From: Streptomyces sp. NBC_01788
GTDB taxonomy: Bacteria > Actinomycetota > Actinomycetes > Streptomycetales > Streptomycetaceae
Length of the DNA: 64,000 nt
Assembly (NCBI RefSeq): GCF_035917575.1
Contig: NZ_CP109090.1
Coordinates: forward strand, 3,844,001-3,908,000
Reading direction: 5' to 3'
Below are positions 16,817-26,049 of the stretch, piece by piece. Below the pieces are notes generated by a model. The model was given only the letters and a program-made list of their open reading frames with translations. It was not told where the DNA came from and did not search any database. A program made the translations under genes and the position numbers. The stretch's first letter is position 1. Each line of letters starts with the position of its first letter.

Positions 16817-17051
16817 GCGAATGCGAAACCTTCCGGAGTCTCGTCGGCACGCGCCCGTCAACTCCGTGATTCGCGCCACGACCGCCTCGATGCGGTCCGC
16901 CACGGCAAAGGAGAGTACGCGCCACACGGCGCGCTCTGCATGGGCGCCGGGCAAATGGGATCAAACGATCTACCACCATACGCACCCTGCACCCCTGAAC
17001 GCAAACCGGCGGCGCGGCGAAGGCGAACCGACGGCATCACCGCAGGTCGGC

Positions 17052-17585
17052 TCAGCCCCTCGTCCGGTGCGGCCGCCAGCCCGGCCTGTACGGACGCTCC
17101 CGCTGCTCAAGCTGCGAACCCGTGCCGTCGTGCGCCGAGGGTGAGGGCTCGGACACCGGCGGATCCGACTGGGCCGGCGGAGCGGGCGGCGAGGCCGGCG
17201 GCTGCTCGGGCGCGGCGGACGTCTGCGGGGGCACCGGCACCGCCTCGGTCGGCGTCGGCTCGCCCGCCTGCGGCGGCACCCCGCCGTCGCCCGGCGCCGC
17301 CGACGCGCCCGCCTCGGCGGACGGCGAGTCGGAAGCGGCCGGCGTCTCACCCGGCTTCCCCTTGCCCCCGTGGCCATGCCTGCCCTCCCCGCCGCCACCG
17401 GCGTGGCCCGCGCCGCCGCCGGACAGCACGTCCTCGCCACCCGGGGCCAGGCCGCCCTTCGCTCCGGCGGAGTGCGACGGCCTGACCGCGCCGCCGGCGT
17501 CCTCCCCCACGCTCATGCAGCCCGCGGCGGCGGTGACGGCGGCGACCGCCGCGGCGAGACGGACGGATACGTACAAGGGGCGCAC
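17052..17585 (-). CDS. Small Pro/Gly-rich lipoprotein
   Basis: About 177 residues from a GTG with GGAGG nine bases upstream; a TTG start 13 codons earlier is possible. The N-terminus 'RPLYVSVRLAAAVAAVTAAAGC' is a lipoprotein signal with lipobox AAAGC. The mature chain is low complexity: Gly/His-rich ('GGGGEGRHGHGGKGK'), then Pro/Ala/Ser-rich, with a basic end. No enzymatic domain is visible. It may be a surface-anchored spacer-type lipoprotein of the kind common in Streptomyces. It shares direction with the upstream metallopeptidase gene but is separated by about 80 bp. Confidence 0.65.
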   Translation of the reverse strand: MRPLYVSVRLAAAVAAVTAAAGCMSVGEDAGGAVRPSHSAGAKGGLAPGGEDVLSGGGAGHAGGGGEGRHGHGGKGKPGETPAASDSPSAEAGASAAPGDGGVPPQAGEPTPTEAVPVPPQTSAAPEQPPASPPAPPAQSDPPVSEPSPSAHDGTGSQLEQRERPYRPGWRPHRTRG

Positions 17586-17667
17586 GGGCAGCCACCTCCG
17601 GGAGAAAGAAGTCGCCGTGCCCAACTCCCTTCACCCGTGCAAGGACACGCGCCCCGCCCCGCGAAGG

Positions 17668-18018
17668 TCAGCCGTACCCCAGCGCGTGCAGACGTTCGTC
17701 GTCGATCCCGAAGTGGTGGGCGATCTCGTGAACCACCGTCACCTCCGTCTCCGCGACCACGTCCTCCCGTGTCTCGCACATGCGCAGCGTCGGCCCGCGG
17801 TAGATCGTGATGCGGTCGGGCAGCACCCCCGCGTACCACTCGCCGCGCTCCGTCAACGGGGTCCCCTCGTACAGCCCCAGCAGCTCGGGATCGTCGGCGG
17901 GCGGCTCGTCCTCGACGAACACCGCGACGTTGTCCAGCAGCCGCATCAGCTCCGGCGGAATCCGGTCGAGGGCCTCGGCGACCAGTTCCTCGAACTCCTC
18001 GCGCGTCATCTCCAGCAC
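17668..18018 (-). CDS. Metallopeptidase family protein (small zincin-like)
   Basis: 116 residues from GTG ('VLEMTREEFEELVAEALDRIPPEL'); the open frame is longer but unconserved upstream. The zinc-binding HExxH is seen as 'VVHEIAHHFGIDDERLHALGYG' at the C-terminus, with 'LPDRITIYRGP' before it. This is the compact minigluzincin-like family (PF06262) widely conserved in actinobacteria. The family is presumed to be a small cytoplasmic protease, but its substrate is unknown. It is divergent from the metallophosphoesterase gene. Size and motifs match the family well. Confidence 0.88.
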   Translation of the reverse strand: MLEMTREEFEELVAEALDRIPPELMRLLDNVAVFVEDEPPADDPELLGLYEGTPLTERGEWYAGVLPDRITIYRGPTLRMCETREDVVAETEVTVVHEIAHHFGIDDERLHALGYG

Positions 18019-18159
18019 ACGGTCATTGTCCGGCACGGCCACGCGACCATGCCGTGCGCGGGCATATCGGGTGTCGGGCCCGGGCATACGCGCCCAATGC
18101 CCCGCGTTCCCGTCGCAGACCCGAACCGCCCGCACCCCCTCCGAGGCATACGAAGGGCC

Positions 18160-19707
18160 ATGCACGCCGCCGTCCTGAAGGCGGCGCACGCAGTCGCCCC
18201 CCGCCGCCGATCACCGCGCCCAGGTCCGGCGCTGTCACTGGCGCACGAACCGCGCCCCTGGGCGCGCGCCGCCGGACTGGTGGCCGTCGTCCTGGCCGGC
18301 GCCTGGCTGGGGCTGCTCGTCGTCGGCAACGTACGGGCCCCCGTCGGCCCCATGAACACCACGATGACCCTGCGCCCCTCCCTGAGCGGCGGCACGAAGA
18401 TCAACGTCTCCCCCCTCGGCTCCCTGGAACTGGACAGCCACATCGCCCCGATCCGCCTCGACGTGAACGTCGACCAGCTCGACCCGGCCCGCTCCCAGGC
18501 CCTGGTCGACCACCCGGAACGCTTCTCCGGCCTCCAGGACGAAGTGGCGCACGACGTGGAGCACGGCACCCTCGACCTGGCCGTACGGTCCTGCGTGGCC
18601 GTCGTCGCCGGCGCCACCGCGCTCGGCCTGGCGGTCTACCGCCGCCCACGCCGCGCCCTGGCGGCCGGCGGCCTCGCCCTGACCCTGCTCGCCGCGTCCG
18701 GGGTGACGGCGTACGCCACCTGGAACCCGAAGTCGGTGCTGGAACCGAAGTTCTCCGGACTGCTGTCCTCGGCGCCCTCCGTGGTCGGCAACGCGCGCAG
18801 CATCGTCACCGAGTTCGACGTCTACCAGCAGGAGCTGGCGCGCCTGGTGACGAACGTGACGAAGCTCTACGACGTCACCTCCACCCTTCCCGCCTACCAG
18901 CCGGACCCGATGACCATCCGGGTCCTGCACGTCTCCGACATCCATCTCAACCCGGCGAGCTGGAAGATCATCGCCTCGCTGGTGGAGCAGTACAAGGTGG
19001 ACGTGATCGTCGACTCCGGCGACACGATGGACCACGGCACCGCGGCGGAGAACGGCTTCCTGGACCCGATCAAGGACCTGGGTGTCCCCTATGTCTGGGT
19101 GCGCGGCAACCACGACTCGAAGGTCACCCAGCGGTATCTGGAGCGGATGAAGAACGTGCACGTCCTCGACGACGGCCGCGCCGAGACCGTCGCCGGGCTG
19201 CGCTTCGCCGGGACCGGCGACCCGCAGTTCACCCCCGACCGCTCCGGCGCACCGGGCGCCGACGCGTCCGAGGAACTCGCCGGCGCCCGTCTCGCCTCGG
19301 CCCTGCGCGACCAGCAGGCCAAGGGCACCCCGGTCGACATCGCCATCGCCCACGAACCGTCCGCGGCCCGCGAGACGGACGGCACCGTGCCGCTGGTGCT
19401 CTGCGGCCACCTCCACCACGAGGGGACGGAGGTCCTCAGGTACGGCACGCGGCTGCGCATGGAGGGATCCACGGGCGGCAGCGGGCTGCGCGCGGTCGAG
19501 GGGAAGTACCCGGCCCCGATCGAGGCGTCGATCCTCTACCTCGACCGGGACAGCCGCCGCCTCCAGGCCTGGGACGCGATCAAGCTGGGCGGCCTGGGCC
19601 GGACGACGGCGGAGGTCAGCCGCCACCTGCCCGAGGAGAACAAGCCTGGCGCCACTCCCACCCCGTCCGGCGCCACCCCGTCCACCCCCTCCCCCTCCGG
19701 CTCGTAA
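18160..19707 (+). CDS. Membrane-anchored metallophosphoesterase
   Basis: About 515 residues from the ATG at 18160; an ATG at 18097 is an alternative and the ribosome site is weak for both. Two membrane segments are clear (about residues 37-57 and 152-195, the latter a pair), with a roughly 95-residue extracytoplasmic part between them. The C-terminal calcineurin-like phosphoesterase domain has HVSDIHLN, 'VDSGDTMDHG', GNHD, and 'LCGHLHHEG', the metal ligands of this superfamily. The active site probably faces outside. A Pro/Ser/Thr tail ends the protein. The substrate is unknown; phosphodiesters or nucleotides are possible. Confidence 0.88.
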   Translation: MHAAVLKAAHAVAPRRRSPRPGPALSLAHEPRPWARAAGLVAVVLAGAWLGLLVVGNVRAPVGPMNTTMTLRPSLSGGTKINVSPLGSLELDSHIAPIRLDVNVDQLDPARSQALVDHPERFSGLQDEVAHDVEHGTLDLAVRSCVAVVAGATALGLAVYRRPRRALAAGGLALTLLAASGVTAYATWNPKSVLEPKFSGLLSSAPSVVGNARSIVTEFDVYQQELARLVTNVTKLYDVTSTLPAYQPDPMTIRVLHVSDIHLNPASWKIIASLVEQYKVDVIVDSGDTMDHGTAAENGFLDPIKDLGVPYVWVRGNHDSKVTQRYLERMKNVHVLDDGRAETVAGLRFAGTGDPQFTPDRSGAPGADASEELAGARLASALRDQQAKGTPVDIAIAHEPSAARETDGTVPLVLCGHLHHEGTEVLRYGTRLRMEGSTGGSGLRAVEGKYPAPIEASILYLDRDSRRLQAWDAIKLGGLGRTTAEVSRHLPEENKPGATPTPSGATPSTPSPSGS

Positions 19708-19787
19708 ACGGTTTTGGCGATACCCCCGGCCATCCCCTATGCTTTTCACGTCCCCGACGCGCTGAGAAGCGCCCAGGCGGGCCGATA

Positions 19788-19860
19788 GCCCTCATCGTCT
19801 AGCGGCCTAGGACGCCGCCCTTTCAAGGCGGTAGCACGGGTTCGAATCCCGTTGGGGGCA
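19788..19860 (+). tRNA. tRNA-Glu (TTC anticodon)
   Basis: Full cloverleaf: GCCCTCA acceptor, anticodon loop CTTTCAA (TTC), T-loop TTCGAAT, 3' GGGGGCA. CCA is not encoded. First of a tRNA cluster Glu-Asp-Phe. Confidence 0.96.
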
Positions 19861-19908
19861 CGCAGTACGGTGTGCGACACTTATGTTCGTTGGTTCGCAC
19901 ACAACCAT

Positions 19909-19983
19909 GGTCCTGTGGAGCAGTTTGGAGTGCTCGCCACCCTGTCAAGGTGGAGGCCGCGGGTTCAAATCCCGTCAGGACCG
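19909..19983 (+). tRNA. tRNA-Asp (GTC anticodon), copy 1
   Basis: Acceptor GGTCCTG pairs with CAGGACC, and the anticodon loop CTGTCAA gives GTC. Identical over its length to the copy at 24352-24426. Confidence 0.96.
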
Positions 19984-19984
19984 C

Positions 19985-20006
19985 TGAGGTTTCACGTGAA
20001 ACCTCA
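19985..20006. promoter_or_regulatory. parS: parS-like ParB binding site
   Basis: The 14-bp core GTTTCACGTGAAAC (19989-20002) is the Streptomyces parS consensus as I know it, and it is embedded in a perfect 22-bp palindrome. It lies between tRNA-Asp and tRNA-Phe, outside any protein gene. In Streptomyces, parS sites cluster around oriC and load ParB for chromosome segregation. Confidence 0.85.
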
Positions 20007-20008
20007 AT

Positions 20009-20085
20009 GGCTGGGTAGCTCAGTTGGTACGAGCGATCGCCTGAAAAGCGATAGGTCGCCGGTTCGACCCCGGCCCCAGCCACCA
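20009..20085 (+). tRNA. tRNA-Phe (GAA anticodon)
   Basis: Acceptor GGCTGGG, anticodon loop CTGAAAA (GAA), T-loop TTCGACC, with CCA encoded at the 3' end. Confidence 0.96.
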
Positions 20086-20091
20086 GAGAAG

Positions 20092-20120
20092 GATCCCGCC
20101 CGATGGGCGGGATCTTTTTT
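20092..20120 (+). terminator. Terminator after the tRNA cluster
   Basis: Stem GATCCCGCCC / GGGCGGGATC with a 3-nt loop followed by a run of T. Confidence 0.9.
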
Positions 20121-20280
20121 GTTCGCAGGGACTTTGTCCCCGGGGGCGGTGACGCCGGCCGAGTGCGCACGCGCGAACCGGCGGCGCGCACACGAACCGG
20201 GGTGCCGCCCGCGGCGGCCCGCGGCCCGCGAGCTAAAGCGTTCGCCAGGAAAATCCCGGGGATGAGATCCTGGGTCGCGT

Positions 20281-23200
20281 ATGTCTACGCATCCCGCCCC
20301 CGCCCTCGGCGCCCTCGCCTCCCGGCTGAACGAGTTGTCGCTGCGCGACGCGCACCGGCTCGGCCGCAGGCTCGAAGGTGCGCGCAAGATTCGCAAGCCG
20401 GAGGCGCGTGCCGCCGTTCTCGCCGAGATCGAGGGCGACGTCGGGAAGGCCGAGGAGCGCATGACCGCCCGGCGTTCCCGGGTGCCGGCGATCAGCTATC
20501 CCGAGCAGTTGCCGGTCAGCCAGAAGAAGGGCGCGATCGCCGACGCGATCCGTGCTCACCAGGTCGTCATCGTCGCCGGTGAGACGGGGTCCGGGAAGAC
20601 CACGCAGATCCCGAAGATCTGCATGGAGCTCGGCCGGGGCGTACGCGGCATGATCGGGCACACCCAGCCCCGCCGGATCGCCGCCCGTACCGTCGCCGAG
20701 CGTGTGGCGGAGGAGCTGGACACCCCGCTCGGTGAGGCCGTCGGCTGGAAGGTGCGGTTCACCGACCAGGTGGATCCCGGTGCCACGTTCGTCAAGCTGA
20801 TGACGGACGGCATCCTGCTCGCGGAGATCCAGACCGACCGCGAGCTGCGGGCCTACGACACGATCATCATCGACGAGGCCCACGAGCGGTCCCTCAACAT
20901 CGACTTCCTGCTGGGCTATCTCGCGCAGCTGCTGCCGCGGCGGCCGGACCTCAAGGTCGTCATCACCTCGGCCACCATCGATCCCCAGCGCTTCTCACGG
21001 CACTTCGGGGACGCCCCGATCATCGAGGTCAGCGGGCGGACGTATCCGGTGGAGGTGCGCTACCGGCCACTGCTGGAGGACGACTCCGACGACGCCGACC
21101 GGGATCAGATCACAGCGATCACGGACGCGGTCGAGGAGCTGATGGCCGAGGGGCAGGGGGACGTCCTCGTCTTCCTCTCCGGGGAGCGCGAGATCCGCGA
21201 CACGGCCGACGCGCTCAACAAGAGGAGCTACCGGTTCACGGAGGTGCTGCCGCTGTACGCGCGGCTGTCGCACGCCGAGCAGCACCGGGTCTTCCAGCCG
21301 CACTCCGGCCGCAGGATCGTCCTGGCGACCAACGTCGCCGAGACCTCGCTGACCGTTCCCGGCATCAAGTACGTGATCGACCCCGGCTTCGCCCGGATCT
21401 CCCGGTACAGCCACCGCACCAAGGTGCAGCGGCTGCCGATCGAGCCGGTCTCGCAGGCCAGCGCCAACCAGCGCAAGGGCCGCTGCGGGCGTACGTCCGA
21501 CGGCATCTGCATCCGGCTCTACAGCGAGGACGACTTCCTCACCCGCCCGGAGTTCACGGACGCGGAGATCCTGCGGACCAACCTCGCCTCGGTCATCCTC
21601 CAGATGACCGCGGCCGGCCTCGGCGACATCGAGAAGTTCCCGTTCATCGACCCGCCGGACCACCGCAACATCCGTGACGGCGTGCAGCTGCTCCAGGAGC
21701 TGGGCGCGCTGGACCCGGCGCAGAAGGACCCCCGCAAGCGGCTCACGGAGACCGGCCGCAAGCTCGCCCAGCTGCCGGTCGACCCGCGCCTGGCCCGGAT
21801 GGTGCTGGAGGCGGACCGCAACGGCTGTGTCCGCGAGGTCATGGTGATCGCGGCCGCGCTGTCCATCCAGGACCCGCGTGAGCGTCCCGCCGAGAAGCAG
21901 ACCCAGGCCGATCAGCAGCACGCCCGCTTCCGGGACGAGACCAGCGACTTCGTCGCCTACCTCAACCTGTGGCGCTACCTCCGCGAGCAGCAGCGGGAGC
22001 GGGGCTCCTCGTCGTTCCGGCGCATGTGCAAGCAGGAGTTCCTGAACTTCCTGCGTATTCGCGAATGGCAGGACATCTACAGCCAGTTGCGCACGGTCGC
22101 CAAGCAGATGGGGATCGAGCTCAACGACCAGGACGCGCCCGCCGACCGGATCCACGTCTCGCTGCTGGCCGGTCTGCTGTCGCACATCGGCATGAAGGAC
22201 GTGAAGGAGTCCAAGGACTCCGGGCCGGGCGCGCGCAAGGACGGCGGCCGGAACGAGTACCTGGGCGCCCGCAGCGCCAAGTTCGCGATCTTCCCGGGCT
22301 CGGCGCTGTTCAAGAAGCCGCCGCGCTTCGTGATGTCCGCCGAACTCGTGGAGACGTCCCGGCTGTGGGCCCGCGTCAACGCGAGGATCGAGCCGGAGTG
22401 GGTCGAGCCGCTCGCCGGGCATCTGCTGAAGCGGACGTACAGCGAACCGCACTGGGAGAAGGACCAGGCGGCGGTGGTGGCGTACGAGAAGGTGACGCTG
22501 TACGGCGTTCCGATCGTCGCCCAGCGGAAGGTGAACTACGGGCGGATCGACGCGGAGCTCAGCCGGGAGCTGTTCATCCGCAACGCGCTCGTCGAGGGCG
22601 ACTGGCGTACGCACCACAAGTTCTTCGCCGACAACCGCAAGCTCCTCAGCGAGGTGGAGGAGCTGGAGCACCGGGCCCGGCGCCGGGACATCGTCGTGGA
22701 CGACGAGACGCTGTTCGACTTCTACGACCAGCGGGTCCCCGAACACGTGGTGTCCGGTGCGCACTTCGACTCCTGGTGGAAGAGCAAGCGGCACGAGCAG
22801 CCGGACTTCCTGGACTTCGAGCGGGAGATGCTCATCCGGGAGTCGGCGGAGGCGGTCACCAAGGCCGACTATCCGGACTCCTGGCGGCAGGGGAACCTCA
22901 AGTTCCGGGTGACGTACCAGTTCGAACCGGGCGCGGACGCGGACGGCGTGACCGTCCACATCCCGTTGCAGGTGCTGAACCAGGTGACGGACGAGGGCTT
23001 CGACTGGCAGATCCCGGGGCTGCGCGAGGAGGTCGTCACCGAGCTGATCCGCTCGCTGCCCAAGCCGATCCGCCGCAACTACGTGCCGGCGCCGAACTAC
23101 GCGAAGGCGTTCCTGGAGTCGGCGGTGCCGTTGCAGGAGCCGCTGACGACCACGATGGCGCGTGAGCTGAAGCGCATGGTCGGTGTGCCCTTCGAGGCCG

Positions 23201-24258
23201 AGGACTTCGACTGGTCCCGGGTCCCCGACCATCTGAAGGTCACGTTCCGGATCGTCGACGAGCGGCGCCGCAAGCTGGCCGAGGACAAGGACCTCCAGGC
23301 GCTGCAACTGAAGCTGAAGCCCAGGGCGCGCGAGGCCCTGTCCCAGGCCGCGGCGGCGACCGCGGAGCGGCAGGGCGGGGAGTCCCTTGAGCGCGAGGGC
23401 CTGACCGACTGGACCATCGGCACCCTGGCCCCGGTCTTCGAGACGCGCCGGGCCGGCCAGCCGGTGAAGGCCTACCCGGCGCTCGTCGACGACGGCGACA
23501 CCGTGTCCGTGCGGCTCTTCGACACCGAGGCCGAGCAGGCCGAGGCGATGTGGCGGGGCACGCGGCGGCTGATCCTGCGCAACATCCCGGTCAACCCGGC
23601 GAAGTTCGCGTCCGAAAAGCTGAGCAACCAGCAGAAGCTCGCTCTCTCGGCGAACCCGCACGGCTCGATCCAGGCGCTGTTCGACGACTGTGCGACGGCG
23701 GCGGCGGACCGGCTGATCGCGGACTTCGACGGGCCGGTCTGGGACGAGGAGTCGTACCGGAAGCTGTACGACAAGGTGCGTGCCGAGATCGTGGACACGA
23801 CCGTGCGGACGGTGGGCCAGGTGCAGCAGGTGCTGGCCGCCTGGCAGGCCTGTGAGCGCCGTCTGAAGGCCGTACGCAGCCCCGTGCTGCTGCCGAACCT
23901 GGCGGACCTGCGGGCTCAGCTGGACGGCCTGGTGAAGCCCGGTTTCGTGACGGCGTCCGGGGTACGGCGTCTGCCGGACCTGATGCGCTATCTGGTGGCC
24001 GCCGACCGCCGCCTCCAGCAGATGCCGACGAACGTCCAGCGGGACACCACGCGCATGGAGAAGGTCCATGAGATGCGGGACGAGTACGCGTGGCTGCTGG
24101 AGCAGATGCCGCAGGGCCGGCCGGTGCCGTCCTCGGTCCTGGACATCCGCTGGATGATCGAGGAGCTCCGGGTGAGCTACTTCGCGCACGCGCTGGGCAC
24201 GGCGTACCCGGTCTCCGACAAGCGGATCGTGAAGGCGATCGACGCGGCCGCCCCGTGA
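20281..24258 (+). CDS. hrpA: ATP-dependent RNA helicase HrpA (DEAH-box)
   Basis: 1325 residues, the usual size of HrpA. A basic N-terminal region precedes GETGSGKTTQ (about residues 97-106), 'TQPRRIAA', the DEAH box 'IIDEAHERSLN', 'TSATID' and 'NVAETSLTVPGIKYVIDPG'. The family QRxGRxGR motif appears as QRKGRCGR. Helicase-associated HA2 and OB regions follow, then a long DUF3418-type C-terminal domain with 'PIRRNYVPAPNYAKAFLE'. HrpA unwinds RNA and helps resolve stalled ribosomes and process mRNA in other bacteria. The gene stands alone between a tRNA cluster and a second tRNA-Asp. No strong ribosome site precedes the ATG at 20281. Confidence 0.96.
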   Translation: MSTHPAPALGALASRLNELSLRDAHRLGRRLEGARKIRKPEARAAVLAEIEGDVGKAEERMTARRSRVPAISYPEQLPVSQKKGAIADAIRAHQVVIVAGETGSGKTTQIPKICMELGRGVRGMIGHTQPRRIAARTVAERVAEELDTPLGEAVGWKVRFTDQVDPGATFVKLMTDGILLAEIQTDRELRAYDTIIIDEAHERSLNIDFLLGYLAQLLPRRPDLKVVITSATIDPQRFSRHFGDAPIIEVSGRTYPVEVRYRPLLEDDSDDADRDQITAITDAVEELMAEGQGDVLVFLSGEREIRDTADALNKRSYRFTEVLPLYARLSHAEQHRVFQPHSGRRIVLATNVAETSLTVPGIKYVIDPGFARISRYSHRTKVQRLPIEPVSQASANQRKGRCGRTSDGICIRLYSEDDFLTRPEFTDAEILRTNLASVILQMTAAGLGDIEKFPFIDPPDHRNIRDGVQLLQELGALDPAQKDPRKRLTETGRKLAQLPVDPRLARMVLEADRNGCVREVMVIAAALSIQDPRERPAEKQTQADQQHARFRDETSDFVAYLNLWRYLREQQRERGSSSFRRMCKQEFLNFLRIREWQDIYSQLRTVAKQMGIELNDQDAPADRIHVSLLAGLLSHIGMKDVKESKDSGPGARKDGGRNEYLGARSAKFAIFPGSALFKKPPRFVMSAELVETSRLWARVNARIEPEWVEPLAGHLLKRTYSEPHWEKDQAAVVAYEKVTLYGVPIVAQRKVNYGRIDAELSRELFIRNALVEGDWRTHHKFFADNRKLLSEVEELEHRARRRDIVVDDETLFDFYDQRVPEHVVSGAHFDSWWKSKRHEQPDFLDFEREMLIRESAEAVTKADYPDSWRQGNLKFRVTYQFEPGADADGVTVHIPLQVLNQVTDEGFDWQIPGLREEVVTELIRSLPKPIRRNYVPAPNYAKAFLESAVPLQEPLTTTMARELKRMVGVPFEAEDFDWSRVPDHLKVTFRIVDERRRKLAEDKDLQALQLKLKPRAREALSQAAAATAERQGGESLEREGLTDWTIGTLAPVFETRRAGQPVKAYPALVDDGDTVSVRLFDTEAEQAEAMWRGTRRLILRNIPVNPAKFASEKLSNQQKLALSANPHGSIQALFDDCATAAADRLIADFDGPVWDEESYRKLYDKVRAEIVDTTVRTVGQVQQVLAAWQACERRLKAVRSPVLLPNLADLRAQLDGLVKPGFVTASGVRRLPDLMRYLVAADRRLQQMPTNVQRDTTRMEKVHEMRDEYAWLLEQMPQGRPVPSSVLDIRWMIEELRVSYFAHALGTAYPVSDKRIVKAIDAAAP

Positions 24259-24351
24259 CGAACCGTGCACAATGAGTGAGTTCGACCCCGGGCCCCCGCT
24301 CCTGTACAGTCTCTTTTCGCAGCGCAACGCACGAATGGCGCCGCGAAACCT

Positions 24352-24426
24352 GGTCCTGTGGAGCAGTTTGGAGTGCTCGCCACCCTGTCAAGGTGGAGGC
24401 CGCGGGTTCAAATCCCGTCAGGACCG
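24352..24426 (+). tRNA. tRNA-Asp (GTC anticodon), copy 2
   Basis: Same sequence as the copy at 19909-19983, anticodon loop CTGTCAA. The pair flanks hrpA. Confidence 0.96.
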
Positions 24427-24434
24427 CTTCTGTC

Positions 24435-24472
24435 AAGAGGGCCCGTACCCCCGAGGGGGTACGGGCCCTCTT
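24435..24472 (+). terminator. Terminator after tRNA-Asp
   Basis: An 18-bp inverted repeat with a 2-nt central gap, ending CTCTTCTC; very stable GC stem. Confidence 0.8.
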
Positions 24473-24628
24473 CTCGTGCGCTCACGCGCCCCGTCCACGA
24501 AGCCGCTTCCGGAGCATCACAGGGGCGCTGGGGCGCCCTGTGGCCCGCCGCCGTGTCTTGACGGCGTCACATTCCCTCGGTACCCAGGGAACAGGCCCCG
24601 CTCCCCCGCGGTCCACTGGAGGTGGCGT

Positions 24629-24823
24629 ATGGCGGCATCGGCCAGGCACGAGACGCGGGCGCTGCTCCGCGCACATCTCGCGGCGGCCTCGTCGTACCGC
24701 CATCTCACCCGCCGCTGCGCCGTCTGTCACCAACTGCTGCGCCTGGAGATGGCCGGCGCTCCACGGACGGCTTCCAGCGCGACTGGCGAGGCCGTGGAGG
24801 ACGACAGCGCCCCGACGGCGTGA
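24629..24823 (+). CDS. Small conserved protein, DUF6274-like
   Basis: 64 residues. The ATG has GGAGG about eight bases upstream, and the chosen start begins 'MAASARHETRALLRAHL'. A single CxxC pair in 'RRCAVCHQLLRLEM' suggests a redox or metal site. The protein is short, helical and soluble. It resembles the DUF6274 proteins found next to bldC in Streptomyces genomes, for which no function is known. The longer upstream frame passes through the tRNA-Asp region and is not coding. Confidence 0.7.
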   Translation: MAASARHETRALLRAHLAAASSYRHLTRRCAVCHQLLRLEMAGAPRTASSATGEAVEDDSAPTA

Positions 24824-25110
24824 GCCGGTCCGTGACGCGCGCCGGATCCCCAACTCCCTTGCGGGCATGCGGCGATGGAACCGGATCTTCCATTAGCGCA
24901 GAGACCCGGTCGGCAACAAGCGCCTCGGCGTGTGACGGGTGTCACCGAATGAGTTTCTGAAAGTGCGGTATTTACTCCCGCCCTACACAGGGTCAATTTA
25001 ATATGTGCAATTGCACTGCCCTGCGCGTTGCTCCACAGATGATCCGCCGAGCCTCCCCAGACTCCGACAAGCCCGCTCACAGAGCCACCCCGTGGGCCCG
25101 GAAGGCACAC

Positions 25111-25150
25111 AAAAAAGATCGCGCTGGACCCGGCGGAGTCCAGCGCGATC
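25111..25150 (-). terminator. Terminator downstream of bldC
   Basis: A 13-bp stem (25117-25129 with 25138-25150) followed on the minus strand by TTTTTTG. It lies about 150 bp beyond the bldC stop; no gene is seen in between. The gap 24824-25110 on its other side holds no recognisable gene. Confidence 0.88.
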
Positions 25151-25297
25151 GACGACGCACCCTTGTTCACTTGCCTGCGGAGCTCTGATGGCTTGGGCGT
25201 GGGGCCTGTTGGGGCAGGACCCGCGTCGCTTGGAGCTGCGGTTCCGGACGTCTCGACCAGTTGGGGGACCACCCGGTTCGTCCGGTTATTCGGTTGT

Positions 25298-25504
25298 TCA
25301 GGCCTCGCTGCGCTGCTGCGGAATGCCCGCGAGCAGTGCGCGGACCTCGGCCTCGCGGTAGCGGCGGTGCCCGCCGAGCGTGCGGATCGACGTGAGCTTG
25401 CCGGCCTTCGCCCAGCGCGTGACCGTCTTCGGGTCGACGCGGAACATGGTGGCGACCTCAGCCGGGGTCAGCAGCGGCTCGGCATCAGGGGTGCGAGCGG
25501 TCAT
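25298..25504 (-). CDS. bldC: Developmental regulator BldC (MerR-like DNA-binding)
   Basis: 68 residues, the usual BldC length. 'LLTPAEVATMFRVDPKTVTRWAKAGKLTSIRTLGGHRRYREAEVRALL' is a MerR-type winged helix-turn-helix with the 'TxGGHRRY' wing. There is no effector-binding or dimerization coil, which is the hallmark of BldC. It binds DNA cooperatively as head-to-tail oligomers and delays entry into sporulation by controlling many genes. GAGGAGG precedes the ATG. An inverted repeat lies in the leader. The neighbourhood (valine dehydrogenase, DUF3073) matches the conserved Streptomyces locus. Confidence 0.95.
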   Translation of the reverse strand: MTARTPDAEPLLTPAEVATMFRVDPKTVTRWAKAGKLTSIRTLGGHRRYREAEVRALLAGIPQQRSEA

Positions 25505-25520
25505 GAGCGGCCTCCTCGGG

Positions 25521-25542
25521 AGAACCGAACCTTCTCGGTTCT
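25521..25542. promoter_or_regulatory. Inverted repeat in the bldC leader
   Basis: AGAACCGA and TCGGTTCT form 8-bp arms with a 6-bp spacer, starting only a few bases 5' of the bldC ribosome binding site. It may be an RNA hairpin or an operator. Confidence 0.45.
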
Positions 25543-26049
25543 TTCCTCTAAATTCTGCACCTTGACCCGCGTTGCCCGAAATGGCGGACGCGAGTCGAGT
25601 CGGTTATAGGACGAACGGCTTGTCCTCGGCACTACAACTACACCATCTGTCCAGCCGCGTCGGCCAAACCGATGGAATTGCCCTCCCAGGTGTTCATCAG
25701 CGACGGAAGCCGATGGACCATGCCATAGCGGACAGTCACGCCACTGTGACGATCAGTCACAGCGCGATCAGGAGGCACCAGACCCCCCAAAGAGTGCAAT
25801 GCGGAGATTCCGCCCACAGTGGAGCACAGCTGGACGGAAGGAGCCCTCCCCGGACTCCTTGTCCTATTTTGGCATGAGGAGTGGCAAGCGGCGCAAGAGT
25901 CGGGTAAGTGCCGTCCGTCACCCTTGACGTAAACGCCCGGATCAGAACCTACGTCCCGTCAGCTCCCGGAAACGCCCTTGACGGTACGCTGTTCGCGGCC
26001 CCATTAGGCCGTGATCTGCGTCACCTCGGGCGCCGCTCCTGGCAGGCCG
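25543..26049. other. Long intergenic region upstream of bldC
   Basis: About 500 bp without a gene I can support. It must contain the bldC promoter(s). Short AT-rich stretches (for example CTAAATTCTGCACC near 25548) are compatible with promoter elements, but none could be assigned. Confidence 0.5.

Noticed and set aside
20995..24327. 1110-codon open frame antisense to hrpA
   Set aside because: It is the mirror of a long GC-rich coding frame; its amino acid composition (Arg, Gly, Leu, Val, no domain) is typical of shadow frames, and hrpA motifs are unambiguous on the other strand.
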